64,000 nucleotides of DNA from Paracentrotus lividus (taxonomy: Eukaryota > Echinodermata > Echinoidea > Camarodonta > Echinidae), in the NCBI GenBank assembly GCA_940671915.1, contig CALNVZ010002100.1, positions 12,550,747 to 12,614,746 on the forward strand, in the 5' to 3' direction. A program made the translations under genes and the position numbers. The notes under the pieces were generated by a model. It made no database searches and had not been told where the DNA came from. It was given only the letters and a program-made list of their open reading frames with translations. Positions 26,001-35,345 of this stretch are shown in pieces. How positions within the stretch are numbered: position 1 is the stretch's first letter; the number at the start of each line of letters is the position of its first letter.

Positions 26001-29000
26001 CATCTGACCCAGTAAATAACGTCAGACGGCACATAAAACACATAAACAACTAACCCTTCCGCTAAATCCAAAAGAATAAATAACCAAATACTTCATATAC
26101 CTCCTCCCAGTAAAGGATAATGCAACAGATCCAACACTGTAAAAAAAAGAAATTTCAAAAATTGTAAGAAATTGACAATACCGTGCAATATGCTCCTGCG
26201 ACACACTACAAAGCTAATCCAGGATCAAAAATCAAATATCAGATAACATGTAAATCCCACAAAGATGCATTAATAATGATCATCACCACATTCACGTACA
26301 AGACTACCAACCCCAATGTAAAGCTGAGCCTCATAAACAACACAAACCGAAGAAATTATCAACACACTCCTTACTCCTGTTTTATTTTGCAAAATTAGAA
26401 GTCTCATGGCAACAACGCCCCTAAATGTTTGCAAACAATTAGACCATTATAAAGTTAACCACCATAAAATTTCGTATTCACAGCACTTATACAAATTTCA
26501 ATTATAACATAGAAATCATAGGATGAAAAAACAATCTTTATTCTCTTTCCCAACTATCTTATAGTAGCCGGAGAAAGCACAAAGACACAGTACGAATGAA
26601 AAAAGAGGTCAAATGAAGCAAAAGATATAGATATTCCCTATAAAAGCGTATGGCAGACACAACATGTAACACAGGGGGTAGGTGATAAGAAGCAAGGAAT
26701 AGTATAAGAGAGAGAAAGAAGAATGAAGATATAAAGAAGCCGGAGGGAAAATGAGATGCGAGAGGAGAGATAGGAGGGCCCCGCCCCTAAAACCAATTTA
26801 TTACTGAGAGGGCCTCGAGTCTCACAGAATCTCAGCGACAAGTGTATTTAATAACTTAAAAGTGTAGGCGTCCCACCTCATAGTAGACTCTACCAATATT
26901 GTAAAAAACGTTAGAGGGGACGCTTTCCACCCGCAACAATTCCGACCCTTAATAACTCTTAAAGGGGGCGCGCCAACAGACCGCGACATTAGAAAACGAC
27001 AATCATCGGGGGCAAGCGCGGACGAAGGAGACGACGTCGAAATGTATTAACCACACAATCCACACGAAGAGGGAGGAGAAAGCAAATTAAGACAGTAAAA
27101 ACAAAGATAATTAATAGCGCATGAGGATAGCGGTAGGGTGCCCAGAGCCTGATAAAACTAATTGGTAGCCGCGAAAAGCATGTAGTATGCACGGAAGAGC
27201 GTATCCATATCACAAATCGACCATAGGTTCCTTTATCTAGACCAATAATGGGTGCCCGCCCGTAAGACAAGTTACACATAACCCCTTCTGAAGACATTTG
27301 CTCCGAAGTATGTAGGCTCGCCCATTAATCAGATGTTACATCTTCTTCACAACATACATACGAGAAGGTACAGGATGTGGCGCAGCGATCCGTCACACCT
27401 TAACAATAAAACAGTGGCGGCTGTCCTTAATAAAAGTCACTGGCCTCTCTACAAACTAACAAACCACACCGTGCCCGCTATATAAATTTGGGAGCTATAC
27501 TCCGTCGCCTATCGCCAATCCACTAAATCATCCTGAGGCAGAGGAGCGTGCACGCATATGAGAACTCACCACCCTGCACTTGCAAATTATAATAGAGAAT
27601 GCGGGCGACAATATCAAATCTGGAAATCCCCCACGCCCACTTATAGTACTGGTGAAGCGGCAAGCACATACAAAAATGTCTTACTTTTGAGAAAGGTGGA
27701 GCCAGTACGGAACACTCATTCTAAACTAAGGCTGGTTAAGAACACTATCACAAACACCTCGAGAATTAAACTGCAACTGGGCACACCGAGAATCACGCCT
27801 TTGCATCATAATACACCCGGTCCAAGATATCATTCATTGGGGCGTGGAGGAAACCAAGATAAAAATAAAGACACTACTTTTCAGACCTGAAGAAGGTCGC
27901 CTCCCCCATAAGGGGACCTTAGATACCGATCGCACGTTGAATGGTGGCAACAGTGCTTAAAAGTCTACATAACCTCGAATACCCCTGCCATTTACTACTC
28001 CTAATGTGAACAACCAAGCCGGCGCCAGGATACCTTCCCGAACAAAAACCCGGCAACTGCGACACCGCGTCAAATCTCGAGACTCTGGAGTATATTTCCA
28101 GGGAAAAGTCCGTTGGTCCGCGCGAGGGGACCACGGGGGAGCGCGATATACCCTGGGGCAGCCGCCCACAATAACTCGCGAGTTTTTCGGTGGATGTTAT
28201 AGACGGACATATTCACGTGCAGTCCGCCCTCAGAATTCATTGAGCGACCTGACCCAACAAGAGAGGAGAGCGGGACATGCTGGGAACCGTAATACCCGCG
28301 CGCGAATACACTGAGCACCCAAGTAGCGTCAATGATGAGCTACTACATAAGGGGTTACGCGGGTCGCAGCCTAGAGTACTATCGAGCTAGAGCTTGAGAT
28401 CTGCCGTACATGTCTGGTCGTCCGCTGACTAAAGAGAAGTCGCGAGAGTCCTCAACATGATAATCATGTTATAGAAAGGCGCAGCAAGCACAAAAATCAG
28501 TACTCATTAAACCCATCTAATGTTGTGATTGGGGTCGGCTCCTGGATCAGTCCATATTAATCAGTCCATTTGAAAGCTACAAGCCAAGCCTTTGTAGTTG
28601 TTTAACACGAATGGAAAATATGTGGAGAAGCACTATTCAAATCACATATTTTTGGCTAAATCCGCAAAGACAAAAAACAACGATGTCCTCATTTCTGTTA
28701 ATGTGCCGGACACCCAACCCTCCAATCCCACATGTTTATAGCAAACATACCAAAAGAAGAAATCTTGATGACATGCAGATAAACAAAGTGGAAAAAAAAA
28801 TGATTAATTCATAATAGCCTATAACAGACCAAACCTACGAGGTAGTTCTAGATTCTGCAAACGGAAGAGCTCCCAAAAAGAAGTCCATGAAATGACCGGT
28901 AATGTTTGGGTAGTTAAAAAGGCCAATAAACATGTAAATAATTCTGGAGGGGGCAGCAATGAGGCATAAGAAGTTAGAGTCTAAAAATATACAGAAAATG

Positions 29001-29829
29001 AACTTAGAGCGAAAAACTAATATTGAATAAGATTTGAAAATAGAGATGTACCTTATCCACCGCACCTTTGTTTCACTGCAAAAAGCAAAAATAAGTAATA
29101 TTTTCAATCAAGTTTTTTACCCTCTATTGAATTAATCTAGTATTTCAGAGATATCTATATATATGTATATAATATCCGTATCTATATATATGATATTTGC
29201 CGTATGCACAAGCAGGGAATCGAGTACGCGACCATGTCATTCTTCCACGAAAACTGAATGACCTTATCCACGCACATACAGTAAGTAAATGTAAATTCCA
29301 TTACCGTTAACTCAATATGGATATGCCTCATGATATCTATAGAAAAATTTGGTAGAAAATCTATATATGAAACGCAATGACTTTTATCCTCAAGATGTTT
29401 GTGGATAGTACTTCCGAAAGAGTTGTTGTTTTCTGGACTGTCAAGAGTTGAGGATCACATACCGTGTGCATCGCGGCGATTAGAGGTGTGCGTGGACAAT
29501 GGTAACTGCGTGGACTACAGGTACCTCTACCGATAGCATTGAAACTTACATCCGAAGCATCTCTCATAGCGGCAGGTGTCATAAGCCCTGCATGGAAAGA
29601 CAATTAATGAAGAAACAAATTAAATCAGTTTCCCCCCTCCTGCTGACAACAAATAAGAGAAAAGTAGAGCCAGGAGTTGAACAACAAAATAGTAACATAA
29701 AGGTACTATTAGTACCTCTATGCCACAACCATGGGACAACAACCCCTAAGTTATTTGAGCAGCCTCTCCCCTGGATAAAAAAATTACTTACCACAATGGC
29801 AATTAAAACTATTACGAAGTAAGATTGAT

Positions 29830-30560
29830 AGTACAATTGCTAAAAAAAACCAAAAAAAAAACAAGAAGGTGCCGAAATCACTTGAAGTCTCGCCGTATTT
29901 TCTATCAATCAAAACAGCCCCAAATATGGACCTTTTTAACCCCAAGATGGCCTTTGATGTAACCTTGTAGGTATAATAGGTACATGGTATGTGACACTTA
30001 CCATAATTAAACATTTATCATTAGTATAAACAAATTTAAGCAATATAAAGAGAGAGCGAGCGAGAAGAAAGTCAACCTTTAAGTGTACCTTTGACCCCTA
30101 ACATGGTATATAACTTTGACTCCTCATCCTCATCCATCAGAACATGTGGTATTACCAAGATCCTTTGTATCAGTGTGAACCACAAATTCCGATAGAGAAA
30201 TAAAGCAAACCGAAAAAAAAAAAAATAGGTAAGAAAAGGGAGCCGTTAAGTTGACCTTTATGCGCGACCGCCCTATATGAAATTTGATCCACAACCTTAT
30301 CAACCACCACTGTGTAATGTACCCCAAGAAATCATTTGTCTCCGAAGTGGTAACAACAATTGAGAGAAATTAAAGAAATGACGAGCAAGTTAAAACCAAA
30401 AACTAAAACTAACAGTCCAACAGTACCAAAAAAAACAAACTAAAAACGTAAGACCTTACATAACCAACAAATAAAATAAATAAACGTAACAAGACCATTC
30501 AGGAAAAAGTGATCTCTAGGTCCTCTGCCTGAAACTTTCGTTCAGGCGAGGAGCAAAAAA
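29830..30560. mobile_element. Degraded copy of the TGACCT module
   Basis: Landmarks shared with 50,585-51,160 appear in the same order and orientation: acctttgaccc with tatata spacing, ttgacctttatg, the gagaaataaagaaatga block, and a terminal gtgatctctaggtcc followed by the gcctgaa/ttcaggc hairpin. The flanking minisatellite arms of the element at 49,190-51,832 are not recognisable here. The module may therefore also exist as an independent repeat, or its arms may be hidden by poor sequence quality. Confidence 0.6.
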
Positions 30561-31040
30561 GAAAGCAAAGGAGCAGGCTAGATGAATCTATAGAATAGGA
30601 CGTAAGCAAAAATTACATTCACAATCCAAAATGAATACGCACCACGACCAAAAAACAAGTACTGCAAGGGCCAAAAGAGTCAGCATACAGCATTTTTTTG
30701 GCAATTTGTAGACTACGTGTAAAAATAAGAGCTAAGTGAATAACAATTGTTATGCTCAACTCTTAATAAAGTACCTTCATAGATTGATGAAAAATTTTTG
30801 TGAGGAGGACTCATTAAATTCGCAGAATATATGACGCATTTACGAAAATAAGTCTTACCATAACCAAATCTGCATTTATTGTGACACATTAGGTTTCACA
30901 TTTGAAATGGATACCCTTGGGTATGAATGCCTATAGATCTCCATAATCGTCACATGCTCATTATACATAGGCAGACTGGACCAATCAAAATAAAAAAAAG
31001 GTCAAAAGAATCATGAACTGACCTCTGAGCTGATCCTTTG

Positions 31041-31501
31041 ACTCTGAACCTCCATCCTGGAAGCCACGTTCTTGATGCGCGCGTGCATGTATCAGGATTG
31101 TCTAGACGCCTGTCTCCACGTTCCTAGATCCTGCAAGGTGAAACCCTGCAAAGGGTCGTTCATCCAACCTTACCTGCCTGGAACCGACCCATGTGCTCAC
31201 TTCTTCTTGGTCCGAGCTAAGCGCTGGTCGTCTATTATTCTGTATCAAAGTAAAGTTAATTGAAGAGATTGTTGATATGTTGAATTACGAATAACGAGGA
31301 GTCTTCAAGCCAGATCTGTCCTGTTCATATGAATCGTCAACAATTGTGTGCAAGATCAGGCTGTAAACTTTGTGCGGTGTGGTCCATGAGCTCTGCAGAT
31401 GATTGTGTAAATAAATTTAATGTGACTCTCATACAAATTATAGTTAATTTCCTGTCATGTTCTGGTGATTCTAAAACCTTACAGCACAACCACCAGAGGT
31501 C
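31041..31501. other. Unassigned sequence before gap 2
   Basis: Quality appears normal again. A 63-codon Cys-containing frame (31,072-31,263) and others have no recognisable family. The segment near 31,410 has a cDNA-like A/T-rich character (gtgtaaataaatttaatgtg), but nothing supports an exon. Confidence 0.4.
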
Positions 31502-31526
31502 NNNNNNNNNNNNNNNNNNNNNNNNN
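31502..31526. other. Assembly gap (25 N)
   Basis: A run of 25 N marks a scaffold join. The base to its right falls in the middle of repeat X, corresponding to about 1,345 of the first copy, so the contig broke inside a repeat. Confidence 0.98.
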
Positions 31527-31699
31527 CATTTTGGTGTGTCACTATATTGTCAAATAAAAAATACTCGATTAGGTGCGTTTTCAAAGTAGCTTTATTGAGT
31601 GAAAGCACTCATGGATATGTGTCACTATATAGTCAAAAATACTTGGATATTTGAGTTTGATCACTCATATATGCAAGTTCTCATTTTTTGTGTGTTGGC
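31527..31699. mobile_element. Repeat X, right-hand segment
   Basis: This is almost identical to 1,345-1,514, including both gtgtcactatattgtcaaa-type units and the terminal tgcaagttctcattttttgt. The left part is missing because of the N gap. Beyond the shared end the flanks differ (tggcctataaagac here, gattcaattattg at 1,515). This places the right boundary of X at 1,514-1,515 and 31,697-31,699. Confidence 0.85.
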
Positions 31700-32022
31700 C
31701 TATAAAGACTATTGAAATAGGCTCCTAACACAAACAAAAATATATAGATATAAACATAGTGAAACCAACATAATGTACGTAATTATTTGATTTTGAAACG
31801 TATATGGAGCAATTAAAGTTTGAATAGTTACGAAAAAAACAAATTGCAAAATAGGCAACATACACTCACATTAGTTCATATCTAAACATTATACTGTAAT
31901 GAAATGTATCAAATAGAGCTGCTGAAACTGGGAGGAACATACATGTATATTATGTAACTCAAATAGTCTAAATGAATAAAGAGTGACATGTTTCTATGTT
32001 ATGACTATGGTATATTGCAATG

Positions 32023-32529
32023 CTATAAATTGTCTAACCGTTTGAGACCATTAGTAAAAGTGTATTTTGATTGTGCCCCTTGAATTTCATTGGTCAAAGA
32101 ATTCCATAATGTGGCCCCTTTGTATAAAAATGTCCGCTTTGCAGATTCTGTTTTCGGTTTGATTGTATCAATGCATAGATTTCCACTTCTCGTATTATAA
32201 GGTCTCTCTTTGAAAACAAATTTATTACTTAAATATGAAGGGCCATTATTGTTTAGTATATCGAACATCATTAAAGCAATATTCTTTTTCCTTTTCTTTT
32301 CGAGTGTATCCCATCCAAGTTTATTTAGATTGTAATTTCCCGACGAATCCCAAGGGGTGTTATTTATAATACGAGCTGCTCGATTTTGAATCTTTTGGAG
32401 ATTATTTTGAAAGCACTTGCCACAATTTCCCCACACTACATCGCAATATGAAAGATGGGATAATACCAAAGCATTATAAACTAGAAGCATTGTATCTTTA
32501 TCAACTATATTACGTATCGTTTTTAACAT
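32023..32529 (-). pseudogene. LINE ORF2 C-terminal region
   Basis: The 168-codon frame begins within the thumb-like region and contains the SHLSYCDVVWGNC block, an IQNRAARIIN helix, YNTRSGN and a final TLWNSL motif, the standard order for the C terminus of CR1/jockey-like ORF2. The stretch just upstream (about 32,530-32,750) also encodes family sequence, but it is interrupted near 32,605 by a one-base deletion. The stop at about 32,023 is probably the natural end of the protein. Confidence 0.8.
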
Positions 32530-32751
32530 ATATAGACCGTTACTACATTTCTTTTGAATAGATTCTATGTGGTTTGTCCATGATAGGTTTTCGTCAACAA
32601 TTCTCCTAAATGTTTACATTTCGTAACTCTTGTCAGAGGGTTTCCTTTGATGTTAATATTTACGTGCGTATTTTTCAAAGATTTCAAACGATTTTTAGTT
32701 CCTAAAATAATATATTCGGTTTTGTTTACATTCAAACTTAACTTATTTTGA

Positions 32752-33012
32752 TCAAGCCATTTTTTTCACATGTAATAAATCTTCATTAATTTTGTTTTCT
32801 AAGTCAGAGTAGTCTTTGCTGGCATAGTATAGAATTGTGTCATCTGCATACATATTAATTTTACAATTTTTAAGAACTGTTGGTAAATCGTTTATGTGTA
32901 AAATAAAAAGAAGTGGCCCAAGGATGGAGCCTTGGGGAATTCCTGATTTGATGGGTAAAAAGTCAGATGAAATACCATGGATTGTCGTTTTTTTGATATC
33001 GTCCATGTACAT
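32752..33012 (-). pseudogene. LINE reverse transcriptase palm with YADD box
   Basis: This 86-codon frame contains motif B (IKSGIPQGSILGPLLFILHI) and motif C (NMYADDTILYY), where the two Asp residues bind catalytic metal. The match to the family continues upstream in a different frame, with the shift at an A run near 32,990, and downstream past an A run near 32,764. Both breaks are single-base length changes in homopolymers. All RT catalytic residues of the palm are present. Confidence 0.85.
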
Positions 33013-33058
33013 AACTTATGAACCAATTAATTGTATGTTCCCTAATACCATAGTTTTT

Positions 33059-33790
33059 TTAATTTTTTAATAATAAATCAAAATCAACGGTGTCGAATGC
33101 CTTCTTTAAGTCTAGCATAACCGAGCAGACCACTTTTCCTTGATCAAAGCTCTTTAACCATTCATCTGTAGTATTAAGCAAAGCAGTAGCCGTTGAATGT
33201 TTTGGTCGGAAGCCAGATTGATAATCATTAATTAGGTTATTACAATTCAAGTATTCATATAGTTGATCAAAAACTATACGTTCTAGTATTTTCGATAAGA
33301 CCGGTAAAATTGATATCGGTCTGAAATTACAAGGTTCATTTGTTCCACCTTTGTGTAGGGCGCTTACTCTTGCCTTTTTCCAATCGGTAGGTACACATCC
33401 ACTCTCAATAGAAACATTTATTATATGTGTTAACGGCTTAACAATACTTGGAATTGCTAGTTTTATCAATTTGATCGGTATCATATCACATCCCATTGCT
33501 TTGTCATTTGACAGTTTAAGTAAATGTTTTCTAATTTCACTTTCATTTACTGAGATAAGTTGAAAGTTATTAACGGGGAAAGGAAAACTAGTTTGTGTTT
33601 CCGTATAATTTGGTTCAGAAGGTTTTGTGCTTTTTATATTGTTAGCAAGTGTCGGACCCACTTTGACAAAATAATCATTCAAATTTTGTGAAATCTTTTT
33701 TGAATCATAAATTTCTGCATTTCCAACTTTCAAATATCGAATTTTAGTATTTTTATTTTTTCTTGGTATTAGTATGTTAAGATTTTCCAA
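33059..33790 (-). pseudogene. LINE reverse transcriptase, fingers and first palm motif
   Basis: The 243-codon frame carries RT blocks in order: WKKARVSALHKGG, CNFRPISILPVLSKILERI, DYQSGFRPKHSTATAL, and the catalytic block VMLDLKKAFDTVD, whose first Asp is the motif A metal ligand. It ends at a stop directly after motif A, beside runs of A on the coding strand near 33,055-33,070, where homologous sequence resumes in another frame. Motifs are well conserved, so the break looks recent or artefactual. Confidence 0.85.
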
Positions 33791-34101
33791 GTTTTCTTGA
33801 TATTTCCTTGGGAATCCTTAATTTTCTTTTTAAACGTTATTCGTTTATTTTTTCTTATTTTATATGTGACGTAGTTTTTGCTTTTTCTGTTAGCTTTCCA
33901 GTTTGAGCGAGTGCGATTTCGCGTCGCTGCTTCTTTCAACTTATCCCTTTCATGTATGAGATCAATTATTTCTGCATTTATCCAAGGTTTTCTATCTCTC
34001 TTGATACGGCTTTTCCTGATTGGAGCATGGATATTACACAATGTTAAAAAGTGCGTTTGAAATTCATTTAACGAAGAATCCGCATCAGAACATAAAAACA
34101 T
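33769..34101 (-). pseudogene. LINE ORF2 linker between endonuclease and reverse transcriptase
   Basis: This 110-codon frame is rich in Lys and Arg and contains the APIRKSRIKRDRKPWINAEI block that sits between the endonuclease and reverse transcriptase in CR1/jockey-type ORF2 proteins, followed by a long basic helix-like stretch. It overlaps the next fragment by about 20 bases in another frame, which marks a frameshift near 33,780. In an intact element the product would be a nucleic-acid-binding spacer. Confidence 0.75.
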
Positions 34102-34206
34102 ATTATCCCAATCTATATTTCTTAAGTCATAACAAAAGTTGTTTTCATCTAAATTCTTATAAGTTTTGTATGTCCTATAAACATGCTTTGGGGTTGGCTT
34201 TTGGAT

Positions 34207-34610
34207 TTAGTGGTCGCTCATTCCCAAATGAACTACGCCACTCACGACAACTTTCATGCAGTTTGAGGTATAAATCAAGTCAATGAGGGTAGATGAATGT
34301 AGTGTAACCCTTGTTGGCTTTTCAATCATTTGGGCTAGAGAATAATTTTGACATATATCCAATAATCGTTTTGTGTAGCAAGATAAGGGTTCTGCAAGTA
34401 TATTGCAGTTAAAATCTCCTAGAAAAATTATATCTTTTTGTTCATTGTCAGCTTTTACCAAAATATTATCAATAACATTAAATAAATCCATGCTCGATCC
34501 AGGGGGTCTATACCATGCCAAAACAATTGTAGGCGAGGAGTTTGGTTGCTTAACTTCAAGAGCCAAAAGTTCAATTTCATTTATCAGGAGGTCCCACGTC
34601 CCAAAAATTG
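34207..34610 (-). pseudogene. LINE endonuclease domain, C-terminal half
   Basis: An open frame of about 130 codons matches the exonuclease-endonuclease-phosphatase fold of LINEs. Recognisable motifs in order are an ELLALEV strand, AWYRPP, the IIFLGDFNCN block carrying catalytic Asp and Asn, TLIDLIYTS, and a terminal GMSDH, whose His is the expected catalytic residue. The frame opens upstream without a start codon and is cut by the neighbouring element at about 34,616, so the N-terminal catalytic Glu region is absent. After SDH a stop interrupts the frame. The domain would nick target DNA during target-primed reverse transcription, but this copy cannot. Confidence 0.8.
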
Positions 34611-34814
34611 AATATTTTTGCCCGTATTCACAAAGGTGTCATAAAGTTAAGCCTCGCTTAAATCTGTGGTTTAACCTTGACTAACAAAATGGGATACAAT
34701 CTGAGCACAAACCCTGAATCCAGGAAACGTGTAAAGAACGTTGCAACGTAGACTAGACACATTATTTTTTTTTTATCCCATTTTGCTAGCCATAGTTAAA
34801 CCACATAATTATTT

Positions 34815-35057
34815 AGGATGTATCTCACTTCGCGGAAACTACTTTGAGACGGATTTAGGACTAATTTAAGACGGTTTTGAAACTTGTCGCGGAGACGTCG
34901 GAGACATCTCCTCATTTATGAGTCGCGGAAACTACCGGACGGTTCTTTGAAACTGGTTTGAGACAGTTCTTGAAAATTGTCGAGGAGACGTGGCGAAGAC
35001 GTCTCTAATACTTGTTATCCGTCGCGGAGACGTCTCCGCGAAGTGAGCTACCACCCT
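34815..35057. mobile_element. gacgtctc MITE nested in a larger inverted-repeat element, copy 1
   Basis: It starts with gatgtatctcacttcgcgga and closes with tccgcgaagtgagctaccac, matching the termini of the element at 390-645. The interior differs: it is dominated by gagacgg and gaaact motifs, with few gacgtctc palindromes. Ends are more conserved than interiors in this family. Confidence 0.75.
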
Positions 35058-35304
35058 ATAGGGTGTTATCTCACTTCGCGGAAGGGTGGTATCTCTCTTC
35101 GCGGAAACATCTCCTCGAAGGATAAAAAATAGGCTTTTACAGACGTCTCCACTTTATTTTTTCAAAGACTGTCTTAAAGCAGTTTCAAAGAACCGTCTCA
35201 AAGTAGTTTCCGCGACAAAAGCCAAAACCGTCTCACAGTACTCCCAAATCCGTCTCAAGGTATAGTTTCAAAGTAGTTTTCGCGAAGTGAGATACCACCT
35301 TAGG
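35058..35304. mobile_element. gacgtctc MITE, copy 2, in tandem, with a solo terminus
   Basis: A solo left terminus (gggtgttatctcacttcgcg, about 35,060-35,081) precedes a full copy that starts at 35,084 (gggtggtatctctcttcgcg) and ends at about 35,304 (gcgaagtgagataccacctt). Three left termini and two right termini in this block imply tandem insertion or unequal exchange among copies. Confidence 0.7.
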
Positions 35305-35345
35305 ATAGTATTAACTTTTGGACACCTTTGTAAATACGGGCCAAA

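Larger units (their letters stand above)
5350..31040. other. Low-fidelity sequence patch, no supportable genes
   Basis: Base composition flattens compared with both flanks, long homopolymers nearly vanish until about 25,900, and no ORF exceeds 110 codons or resembles a known family. The one family that can be compared directly, repeat X at 7,590-8,065, differs from two mutually near-identical clean copies by frequent single-base deletions, insertions and substitutions. This is the pattern of unpolished long-read consensus used to fill a gap. Quality appears to recover gradually after about 26,000, where homopolymers return. Boundaries are approximate. Fragments such as 18,430-18,610 hint at minisatellites with tgtaccgtc, but none can be established. 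Confidence 0.65.
31700..34616 (-). mobile_element. CR1/jockey-like LINE, nearly full length, 5' truncated
   Basis: Read from 34,616 down to about 32,020, the minus strand encodes, in order, the second half of an apurinic-type endonuclease, a basic linker, the reverse transcriptase and a C-terminal region. This is the layout of ORF2 in CR1, Rex1 and jockey-type non-LTR retrotransposons. The 5' part (first half of the endonuclease, and any ORF1) is missing; the coding match stops where an inverted-repeat element begins at about 34,616. The frame is broken in several places, mostly at A or T homopolymers, and these may be sequencing errors instead of decay. The 3' UTR would occupy about 31,700-32,020. 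No clear poly-A tail or target-site duplication is visible. Confidence 0.85.
34616..35345. mobile_element. Non-autonomous element with ~25-bp terminal inverted repeats
   Basis: The left end reads cccgtattcacaaaggtgtc and the right end gacacctttgtaaatacggg, an inverted match with one mismatch. A second inverted pair lies inside (tctgtggtttaacc near 34,662 and ggttaaa-like sequence near 34,795, each beside aaaatgggata or its complement). The core is occupied by tandem gacgtctc MITEs. The left end abuts the broken endonuclease of the LINE. A similar terminus appears at 58,655 and 62,960. The superfamily is not assigned. Confidence 0.75.

Noticed and set aside
27558..27890. 110-codon ORF, the longest in the noisy patch (others at 23,903-24,205, 28,006-28,314, 29,499-29,822)
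   Set aside because: No recognisable domain; lengths are those expected by chance in ~26 kb of sequence with balanced composition.
31072..31263. Short Cys-containing ORF as a secreted peptide or toxin-like gene
   Set aside because: No signal peptide, no recognisable Cys framework, and only 63 codons next to an assembly gap.
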